Under the pieces are notes generated by a model. The model saw nothing but the letters and a program-made list of their open reading frames with translations. It made no database searches and was not told the DNA's origin. Shown here one piece after another: positions 37,726 to 47,675 of a stretch of 64,000 nt of DNA (positions are counted from its first letter, which is position 1; the number at the start of each line of letters is the position of its first letter). Source of the DNA: Pegea sp. RAD2-039 (Eukaryota; Chordata; Thaliacea; Salpida; Salpidae); contig JAQGEQ010000272.1 in NCBI GenBank assembly GCA_034620365.1, positions 1-64,000 on the forward strand, written 5' to 3'. A program made the translations under genes and the position numbers.

Positions 37726-39528
37726 CTATAAGGAAAGAAGAGTAATTGAAAAATTATTCTTGATGGAAGGGTCTGTTTTAGTTTGTTTGTATAGGAGGTT
37801 TTTTAAATGTTGTAAACTCTTTAAATTTTTGGGCAAATGTGGTTTTTTGTTGGCTCTATAGAAAGGTATGGATTTTTCGATTGACTCTGTAACGTTGTTA
37901 GTAAACCTTGAGTAAATAGTATTGATGTCTTTGGAAGAGTTGAAAACAGAAATCCAGTCAACATCTGATAGAAACTTGTTAATGCCATTATAATTTCCAC
38001 AGTAAAAATTCCTTTTGCTTGAAGTTTTAACGTTCATAAAAAGAGTTTGATGGAGCTTGAATTCAATCATATTGTGATTGCAAGTCAAAGCAAAAGGTTC
38101 TTTTTGACCAACGTAGATAACGTTCTCGGGTTTTGATGTGATAAAAAGATCCATAGTAATACCAATAACTTTGGTCGGAAAAGTAACCATCTGAGATAGA
38201 TTATTGGCATTGAGGAAGCTTACAAAGGCATGACTTAGAAAGGGTGAATTAGTATTATCGCTATCCAAGTTAAACAATTTTCCACTAGATGCTATATTTA
38301 GGTTATTCCAATCAATTTTACCAAACTTAAAATCCTCCTAAATATATAACTCAGGACACACAACACTCTTCAGAGCCGTCAATAAGGCCTTAATAGTAAC
38401 CTCATCATTAGTTTTAGAGGGTGGTAGATAGGTACATATAAAACGAGAAAATTTAGGCTTTGAGTAATGAAAATCAAAAGCGATAATCTTAAACCCTGGA
38501 CAATTAATGGGATCGATCTGAATTCTAGAGATCTTGGGTGCAAGCGATATTTTGTAAATTATGCAAACACCGCCGCCTCTTTCATATAGTCTATCACAAC
38601 GCAAAACACAAAAAGATTACCGTCAACCAAAAAGAAATCAGGATAAAACGGTTTCAACCAAGTTTCAGTAATAAAAACAAATGTGAATTCTTGGGAATGC
38701 CAAAGCGCTGTCAATTGAAAAATAATCGACCGTGCGTTGAAGAACATACCTAATGTAATAGAAGAATTGTCTTTTTGATGCTTGTAAGATTTGATGATGA
38801 GCTTCTGTAAATTGATATCTTGGGTATTAACAATTGTGTCCGAAGAGAGTTTGAAAAAAGAAGATGTGGGTCGAGTGATTATTTGCCAATTCCGTTTTTT
38901 GAAAAAACCTTGACAGTTCTCAAGGCCCATGGTGGACCTCGAACTTTGTATTTGAAATCAGTTGGTTGTTCCTTCTGATTTCTGGTATACATCTCTTTTA
39001 GAAGACGCTTATTTTCTAAGCGATCATCTCTCACACATATCATGTGCTACTCTAATGCGCTCGAATTTTTTGTCAAGGCTTAGCTTATACAGCTTGGCAA
39101 GAAACTTGCGTTTGTTCCAATTTTCCTGAAAGGACACTTTCAACGGTCTTTGATAATCTGAGCTTTTTGCTCCAAGTCTAGTCATTGATACCTTTGGAAC
39201 GTCCACAAAATCAAGGCTTTGAGAGCACATTTGATTAAAAAACTTACTGTCATCATGTTTATCAGTCTCAGAGACATTAAAGATGATGATATTGTTTTCT
39301 CTGTTCTCACGGTCTACAGTGAGTTTTTTGTGCGTGTCGGTGACCTTCTTGGCAAGAAGCTGCACCATGTTAGCATTTTTGTCGGAACCGGGATTACCGA
39401 CCACCGTGGCCCATGTGACCTGTTTCTTTGTAGAGGCATTCAGCTCGTCCATTGATTTAGACAAACTAGAAATTTTTTCATCAATCTTGGCAGCATTTTT
39501 GGTAATTTCCGATTAAAGTTTTACTAAT
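37726..39528 (-). mobile_element. Older LINE, main part (right arm), interrupted by the young LINE
   Basis: Minus-strand ORF1 C-terminal half (39464-39024) and ORF2 endonuclease pieces (38930-38559, 38604-38338, 38277-37726) are nearly identical to 227-2040. The 5' part of the same element continues at 44505-44031 on the far side of the inserted LINE. The element stops inside ORF2 after DPSIK, so the RT and 3' end are absent. ORF1 and ORF2 carry the same breaks as the left-arm copy. Confidence 0.85.
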
Positions 39529-39876
39529 TCTATTTGAATAAGGTTATTCAGATTATAGGTTATTAGGATAAGAAATTTATTCTGATATTGCTTATAAGCT
39601 TTGATAAAACTGTTTTCAGTAAAGGATTTGTATATTTTTTGTGATCATATCTGGATTAGAAATCAATTTGGACTTTTTATCATCTTCAATTTCTATATAC
39701 TCTATTTGAATAACTGCTAATAAGCTGTGATTAAGTTTTGTGGCGTATTTATTTATTATTATTTATTATAGATTATTAACTTGGTATATTTATTTATATA
39801 TTTATTTATATACATATCACATACATTTATCTGACTTATAAATTTTATACTTTGGTGGGAGTTACCAAAATCTATC

Positions 39877-40872
39877 ATGGAAACTATGGTAGATACAAAT
39901 GGCAGGACCTTGCGGTCAAAAGCTCCAAAACACCCAAGCAAACCAAGTTCTTCAAAACAAGCTTGCAATGGCAATTGCCAAGCTTGTAACAAAACTTGCT
40001 CTGGTGAAGATATGGCAATAGATTGCATCAAATGCCTCTCTAGGTTTCACCTCACTTGTAGTGATGTGAGTAAAAAATTATAAGATATATTTGAAAATAA
40101 TAAAATGCAGCAAGTGGGATTTTGTTGGTCCTGCATTAAATGTAGATCTATGGAAAAAACAACTACCTTGTCCAACACTAACAAAAACCTATTGTCCGAC
40201 ATCAGCAACACCATATCCACTGAATTGGCCAAATTAAAATCCGAAATTGGCAACGATGTTGCCAAAATCAATGAAAAGATTTCTATCTTATCCAAATCTA
40301 TGGATGAACTGGATGCCTCCACAAAGAAGCCTCTCACATGGGCCTCAGTTGTTGGTAATTCTGGATCCGAAAAAAATACTAGCGTGGTACAACTTCTTGC
40401 GAAGAAGGTTACTGATACGCACAAAAAACTTACTCTGGACCGGGAGGATAGAGAAAACAATGTCATCATCTTTGGTGTCTCCGAGACTGATAAAGACGAT
40501 GACATCAAGACTTTTAATCAAATGAGCACTCAAAACCTTGGTTTTGTGGACGCTCCAAAAGTTTCAATGACCAGACTCGGGGCAAAAAGATCAAATCATA
40601 AAAGACCGTTAAAAGTGTCCTTTCAGGAAAGATGGGACAAACGTAAGTTTCTTGCTGAGCTGTATAAGCTTAAGCAGGACGAAAAATTCCAGGGCATCAG
40701 AGTAGCACATGATATGTGTGAAGATGATCGCTTAGAAAATAAGCGTCTTCTAAAAGAGGCGTACAGCCGAAATCAGAAAGAGCAACCAACTGATTTCAAA
40801 TACAAAGTTCGAGGTCCACCATGGGCTTTAAAGATTGTGAAGGTCTTTTCAAAAAACGGAAGTGCAAAATAA
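39877..40872 (+). pseudogene. LINE ORF1 protein with PHD-like zinc finger
   Basis: Starts METMVDTNGRTLRSK. Cysteines and a histidine in CNGNCQACNKTC, CIKC and FHLTC, then CWSCIKC, form a PHD-like finger (about residues 28-90). A coiled-coil-like stretch and a conserved domain (DREDRENNVIIFGVSETD, then RLGAKR) follow. One TAA at 40081-40083 interrupts the finger; the related copy at 44384 has tyrosine there (SKKIYDMF). The 3' end overlaps the ORF2 start by about 50 bases in another frame. ORF1 proteins of this type bind the LINE RNA. Confidence 0.85.
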
Positions 40873-43867
40873 CCACTGGACCCACATCATCCTTATTCAA
40901 CCTCTCTTCGCACAAAATTATTAATACTATGCTTCCAGCCCAAGATACCAGTACACAGAAGCCTACCACCAAATCTTACAAGTGTCAAAAAGACAATTTT
41001 TCTATTATATTAGGTATGTTTTTCAACGCACGGTCAATTGTCAACAAAATTTTCGAATTGAAAGCTCTTTTGCTTTCTCAAGATTTTACATTTGTTTTCA
41101 TTACCGAAACTTGGTTGAAACCCTTTTATCCTGACTCCTTTCTGGATGACAGTGATCTTTTTCGTGCTTTGCGCTGTGACAGACTGTTTGATAGAGGCGG
41201 CGGTGTTTGTGTAATCTATAAAACATCACTGGCACCTATGATTTCAAGAATTAAGATAAATACTATTGATTGTCCAGGATTTGAGATTATTGCTTTCAAT
41301 TTTCATTACTCAAAGTCTAAGTTTTCCCGCTTTATATGTACCTACCTACCACCGTCTAAAGTTAACGCTGAGGTTACTATTAAGGCCTTATTGAAGGTTC
41401 TGAAAAGCTTAGTTTGTCCAGAGATTTATATTCTTGGGGATTTTAATTTTAGTAGAATTGATTGGAATAACCCAAATTTAGCATTCAATGGAAAATTGTT
41501 TAATTTGAATGGAGACAAAACTAATTTAGCCAATCTGAGTCATGTCTTTGTAAACTTCCTTGATGCCAATAATCTATCTCAGATGGTTACTTTTCCAACC
41601 CAAGTTAGTGGTAATACTTTGGATCTTCTCATCACATCAAAACCTGAGAACGTTATCTACGTTGATCAAAATGAACCTTTTGCTCTGAAATGCGATCACA
41701 ACATGATTGAATTCAAGCTCCATCAAACTTTTTCTACGAACGTTAAAACTCCAAGCATACGGAACTTTTATCGTGGAAATTATAACAGTATAAACAAGTT
41801 TTTATCAGGTGTTGACTGGATTTCTGTTTTCAACTCTACCGAAGACATCAATGATATCTACTCGAGGTTTACTAACATTGTTAATGAGTCAATTAAAAAG
41901 TTCATACCTTTATATAGAGTCAACAAAAAACCACACTTGCCAAGATATTTAAGGAATTTACAGCATTTGAAAAACCTCTTATACAAACAAACTAAAGCAG
42001 ATCCTTCCATCAAACCTCTATACAAAGATCTTTGTCTAGTCTACAAGAAATCAGTTTATAACTTCTATTTAGGAAAAGAAAGTGCAATCTTATCTTCACC
42101 TAGCAAGAAAACGCTTTTTGGCTTCATTAATCACAAGCTTAAGGCGAGATCTCATCTACCTCCCTTGCTTGATAACGCTAATCAGCTGGTGATGGAACCA
42201 AAGAATAAAGCTGAATTGCTAAACAAACAATTTGAAAAGGTTTTATAACCGATGATGGCAATACTCCTACTATTTCCTACTCCAATATCCTTTCAAATAT
42301 CTCTGAGATGGTAGATCTAGACATAACAGTTGATATAGTATCTAGGGCTATTTCTTCTCTAAAATCAACAGTTTCCAACATCCCAGATCAAATCCCAGCT
42401 TTGTTTTTAAAAAAAAGTACTCCTTCTTTAGCGCTACCCTTATCGCTACTCTTTAACATGACTCTTAAGCGGGGAAGACTTCCACAAATTTGGAAGAATG
42501 CTATTATTACTCCAATTTATAAGAAGGGTCCCAGAAACACTGCACTTAACTACAGACCAGTTTCGCTGACTTCGGTTATCTGCAGAACTCAAGAACACAT
42601 CATTCACAACCATATAACTAGCCATTTGACGGAGCATCATCTAATATCTGATGTCCAGCATGGCTTTGTTAAGCAAAGATCTTCTTTGACTCAACATCTC
42701 ACTTTTTTCAATGAGCTTACAGCTCATTACTAAAGTAATACTCCATGTGACATCATATACCTTGATTTTGCTAAAGCTTTTGATTCTGTTCCACACAACA
42801 AGCTCATTACTGTATTGAAAAACATAAAAATCAGCAACTCTATCTTAAAATGGATTGAAGATTTCTTATCAGGTAGAACCCAACGAACCCGTGTAGAAAG
42901 ATCTTTATCTACTCCTAGTAAAGTCACCAGCGGCGTTCCTCAAGGTTCCGTCCTGGGTCCACTTCTCTTTTTGATTTTCATTGAAGACCTCATCAGAAGA
43001 GTAATAACCGTAGACAATGTCAGTGTGTTTGTGTATGCAGACGACATCAAGTTATTATCTGGTTCTCACTCAAAACTCCAAACTGCACTAAATATTGTAG
43101 AAAACTGGTCTGCGAATTGGCAACTTAAAATCCAGCCAACAAAGTCTGAAGTTATAACATTCTCCCGTAAGCCAGCTGCCAACTTCAGCAACCAATACTA
43201 CATCAATGGATCTATTCTTGAACGAGTATCCTCAGTTATAGACCTCGGCATTACTCTGACATCTGACTTCAAATGGCACAGTTATGTTTCCAGAAGCTTT
43301 GGAAAATCTATCAAGCTTGTCCACCTCATCATAAAGACTTTTAATTCTAAAGATCCATGGTTTTACGTCAACCTTTTCAAACTGTACATACGCCCTATTC
43401 TTGAATATAATGTCAGTGCATGGATGCCATATCAAGTTGGTGATATCAGAAAAATCGAATCTGTTCAGGCAACATTTACGAGATTGGTTTGCAGGAAACT
43501 TAATATCAAATACGAGAGTTATAAGCATCGTCTCAGATTCTTCAATCTAGATACTTTGGAAATCCGAAGAATTAAATACGACCTTATTCTGATTTTTAAA
43601 ATTATTCACAACCTAATTGATCTTCAGTTTGATGACTTTTTCTCCATTAATCCCTCGCTCAAGTTATATCAACTTAGAAGACATAAATTACATCTTAATA
43701 AGCCCACTCCACCAGCTACGTTAACCAGATTAAGTTTTTTCTCATACCGCACAATCAGTACATGGACCAATCTGCCATCAGAAATTGTCATGTCAAAATC
43801 ACTTATGCTGTTCAAGAAAAAGCTGAATTGTTATAATATCGCCAACATTGGCATTTCTAAACTGTGA
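40821..43867 (+). pseudogene. LINE ORF2: APE endonuclease and reverse transcriptase
   Basis: The N-terminal APE-type endonuclease shows FNARSI, FITETWL, the RGGGVCVIYK region, GDFNFSR and DHNMIEF. The reverse transcriptase shows TPIYKKG, NYRPVSLTS, HGFVK, LDFAKAFDSVPH, SGVPQGSVLGPLLF and the catalytic VYADD, and the end has a typical LPSEIV and FKKKL tail. Frame changes once near 42240 (one base fewer than the fragment at 17940-17985), and a TAA stands at 42731-42733. Otherwise it is full length, just over 1000 codons. Confidence 0.9.
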
Positions 43868-44030
43868 ATTTTTCTCTTTTACAATACTATGATTCTGTGC
43901 AATTCTTCATTGTCATATGCTTTTTCGTTTACACGTCAAATAGATCTAATTTGTGAGAATGCGTGTTAGCGAGAGGTGTTCTCTTTAGGCACCCTCCTTC
44001 ACATTTATTGTAATAAATAAATAAATAAAT

Positions 44031-44505
44031 AAATAATTCAGCAGATATAGATTTGCTGATGTCTGATAATAAGTTTTCATCAGAATTGCTTGAGGGAGAT
44101 GTTGTATCCATGGTTCTACATTTAATGCAGAACCATTTAAATCCTATTTTCTTCATCTGGTTTTTATCAAACATATCATAAATTTTCTTGCTTACATCAC
44201 TACAGGTGAGATGAAAGCAGGAGAGACATTTAAAGCATTCCCTTACCGGATCTTCACCAGAGCAAATTTTATTGCAGGATTGGCAATTGCAAGCTTGCTT
44301 TGATGAAGTCGGTTTTTCAGGTTTTTTCTTTACTGTTGAACGTAAGGTCTTACCATTTTTATGTGAATCCACTATAGTTTTCATAAAAGATTTTTACTGT
44401 CACCAACCACAATATATATACTATAAAAATCACTTCCTATAAATAACTATATCACAACTTATAAGCACTTATTTAAATAGAATATAACCTGAAACTTATT
44501 CAAAT
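44031..44505 (-). mobile_element. 5' part of the older LINE (leader and start of ORF1)
   Basis: ORF1 begins at 44384 (MKTIVDSHKNGKTLRST) and contains an undamaged PHD-like finger (CNCQSCNKIC ... CFKC ... FHLTC ... WFCIKC). It runs into the tail of the inserted LINE after SDISKSISAEL. The continuation is at 39528 downward. The leader ends near 44505 in TTCAAATAGAAT, the complement of the family's 5' end. Confidence 0.85.
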
Positions 44506-44509
44506 AGAA

Positions 44510-45150
44510 TGCTAAGATAGCATGCCTAGAAGCCTTTTACAACTAAAATTAGTCCTAGCAAAAATATTTTTCAAATATTTTACGACAATTTTAAATTTAG
44601 CTTTCAGAGACAGACGTTTTATGAGAAGAAAGGTATACCAAATCTAAATAAAGTTTTTCTTTTTAACTATTTTTGGACGGATTCAAGCTTTGTGAACTTT
44701 GCTTTTTAAGGTGAGGACTCAATACACGAAAGTTGATCCCTAATTTTCGGACAGAATATGAGGTGCAAATATCAATAATGTCCAAATATTTCTCTTCTTT
44801 AAAGATTTAAGAGTTCCATATGAAGTTTGTGAACCAATTCTGAACAAATGATTTGTGTGATAAATCTGTTTCAAGTTGTGAAAGATGAAAGCACCCAGAT
44901 CTTTAATAAAGTGAAATTTGTAAATTTTATTGATGCTAAATAAAAGTTGGTTTATATTCAGTTACAGCTTAAAGTTACAACAAACAGCATCAAAGATCCA
45001 CAACTATTTAGTGATCTAAAAAATGTCAGTGATGTAATTGATATTAATGAAAAGTAGGGAGCTAAAAATACTGCGTTGGGGAATATCACTAAAAAACTCC
45101 AGAAAACTTGAAGTGTTATTATCTGTGACTTGTTGTTTGCTCGAAAATTA
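44510..45150. repeat. Third copy of the old-LINE spacer block
   Basis: 44516-44580 matches 29985-30050 and 44590-45140 matches about 31065-31620, in the same orientation as the right arm, with the piece between deleted. The upstream-flank piece is therefore present in at least three places. Confidence 0.65.
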
Positions 45151-45349
45151 GAGTCTTACTACTAGATTTAATCTTATTTTCAAACATGTCTAAGTACACT
45201 TGCCTACTATAAAATCAAAATGTTTAATAAATTAGTTTAAAATGAAAATATTACAATTGATAAAAAAGAAGAAATGAAAAGATAAGATACAAATAGTTTT
45301 GTTGATGAAAGCTTTCTTGATTGAGTTGATGAAATAGATTTTAGAAGGT

Positions 45350-46742
45350 AGGTAGAATTGATTAAATGTTTACATTTTTCTACATAATAAAGAGTCATTT
45401 GCAGAAAATCATAAACTAAATTGGTGTTGAAACACATCAGCTTCAATTCAGGACTTTGCATCTGTAAATTAAGAGTTACTTATGTAAATATCATCTCATA
45501 GACTCATAGCATGCTTCAATTCAATTTCTTTAAGTTGATTGATTTTTTTTCGACGTTTTGCTTTTAATTTTGAGCTAAAAAGAAGTTATGTTCTTATTTA
45601 ATCAGCAGAATAGAACTGACTTAGATGGCGTTCAATTTATGGTTTTATTAAATATGAAATTGAACAATCAATATATATATATTTATTGTGAGAGATAATA
45701 CTATTTGATTTAAAACAACTTTATGAAAATGAACAGTTAGAAGAAGAATTGATGTCAGCGCACCAGAAACTGGTTTTAACTACGTAAGTTTGACTATTGT
45801 TGAAAACTGAGTTAAAAGCTCCTGGTTGAGACAAAAGGCAGGATGTGCCTGGTTAGAATAAACAATCGAAACAAATCCTACATTTACATACCTTTTATGT
45901 GAAATGTTGAAGTTGGTATTCAAAACCCACATCAGAAATACTTTCTACTTTTTGTAGTGATTAAAGTTAATTTAAGAAAATTACAAATAACTTTCAAATG
46001 ATTAAATATTTCGAAACTAAATTGGTTACATTATTTACATTCACAAGAGACTTTAAAAAATACAAAATTGAATTAACTGAACTTAATCTGGTAAGAAATT
46101 AATTTGAATATTATAGAGATGAATTTTATTGTTTCCAACTTTTCATTAAAAATTAGAATAAGATTTTATTTATAAAATATTTACCAATTAGTGAAAATTA
46201 AAATAATCCCAAATAAAATTAGATCTAATAATTAAGAATTATTATTTTATAATTATTATCTGATTTTATAATGATGTCAAAAACCTCTAATGAAAGTCTA
46301 AAGACATGATCTTAAACAAAGTTACCTCGACAAAATCCGACCAGCATCTCTGAGATTGGAATCTGAAACTAAAAAGTTTTAGCTCAAAATTGATTTGACT
46401 TAAATTTTTTCAGCTTGTTTTATTTAAATAATAAATTGGAACAAATAACTCGGAATGATTCGCAAATAAACTCTTATCAAAGTTAATGATCAAATATTAT
46501 CAACTTGAATCAAATGTAAAACTCTGGGAATTTTTCAATCTTTCATTAGATATTTTTCGAGTAAAATCATAAAACATTTGTTTATATATTAAAGGTCCTT
46601 CGAGAAAAAATCTCTGCGATTTTTCATTGGGTTGCGAACATTTTTGGTTCTCGTCAACACTTGAGCGTTTTGAATATCTACAAAACAAATCGATCAATGA
46701 CTTCATCACTACTGGAGTCCGACACCTACTTTTTTCTTCCAA
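45350..46742 (-). pseudogene. Exon-like islands of an unrecognised gene downstream of K4
   Basis: In minus-strand order: 46742-46500 (open 80 codons, SRCRTPVVMKSLIDLF, then FFLEGPLIYKQMFYDFTRKI); 46368-46326 (43 bp, after TTTTTAG, before GTAAC); 45848-45784 (65 bp, after CTAACCAG, before GTAGTT); and from 45461 (after TTTACAG, MQSPELKLMCFNTNLVYDF and onward). The first three recur downstream of other kelch copies. No family is recognised and I cannot show they form one transcript. The first island has no convincing start. Confidence 0.4.
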
Positions 46743-47675
46743 ATAGCAACAACATCTTTGAAGTAAGATGAAAGTAAATGTTCTAGAAGCTAGATTTTAG
46801 AAGTTAGTGATGAAATGTTATTAGTAAAAATACTAAACAACTAATCAATCCTATTAGATAAAAACATCAGCTGATAAAAATAGTATAAAAATTCTGCTAC
46901 AAAATAATTAACAAATATAATCAAAGAAATATAAGTAAAAAATATATCAATATAGTTTATTATATAACTTATTTCGATGATTGATAAAACTAATAAAATT
47001 AGTATATATTTTATGAAAGCAACTGAAGCTGATGATTCATATAATTAAAAATTGTAATAGATAAATAGAAAGATAAATCTGACTTCAAAACTATAATTGG
47101 ATCAAAAACCTTATAAAGAAAACATTTTAAAATGAAAATAAATTTTCTTACATTTTGTTAGAAGTTGATAAAAAATAATAAAAAAGTTGATACAAAATGT
47201 TTACAAAATCTATCAAGTTCAAAAATTTACCTAAAAAAATGAATAAATTTATGAATTAAAATGATCTAAATGAAATCAAATAATATATTGGGTTAGATGG
47301 TACAAGAAAGATGAATCTCCGTAAAATTTATCTTTATTCTTTACTCTTTTATTTTTGGTCTTAGATTGTTAATAAATATTTTAGTTTCACAGAATTTGTT
47401 TTTTATTAGCCAAAAGTTTGTTAAAAATTTAATGAAATTTCATTCATAAATAACTTCGAACAAAAAAGATCTGATTTGATGATTAAAATAAATCTCTAAA
47501 TTCTAACAAACTTTTTTTTATATTTTGGAAATTATCAAACAATTAAAAAACATGAAAATATTCCTGTAATAACATTTTGGTTTTATTCTAAATGTTTTTG
47601 AAACTAAACACGACCTCAAAAGCAACTTTATACTGAAAATAAACTTCACAGCAATCTACTAGTAAAATTGATTTA

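Larger units (their letters stand above)
24200..39757 (-). repeat. Right arm of the large inverted duplication
   Basis: Counterpart of 1-12760. It contains K3, the poly(A) polymerase fragment and K5 relic in its private insertion, the LRR exon and the older LINE. The arm meets the young nested LINE at 39529, whose leader is also present in the left arm. Confidence 0.85.
39529..44030 (+). mobile_element. Nearly complete LINE (CR1/Jockey-like), nested insertion
   Basis: The element has a leader of about 350 bp beginning CTATTTGAATAAGG, ORF1 (39877-40872), ORF2 (40821-43867), a short 3' UTR and an ATAAATAAATAAA tail. It is flanked by TAATTC on both sides (about 39523-39528 and 44031-44036), a likely short target duplication. 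The target is ORF1 of an older LINE of the same family lying on the minus strand. Mobility is spoiled by one stop in ORF1, and by one frameshift and one stop in ORF2. It is the best reference for the LINE fragments in this window. The clade is inferred from the PHD-like ORF1 plus an APE endonuclease. Confidence 0.88.
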
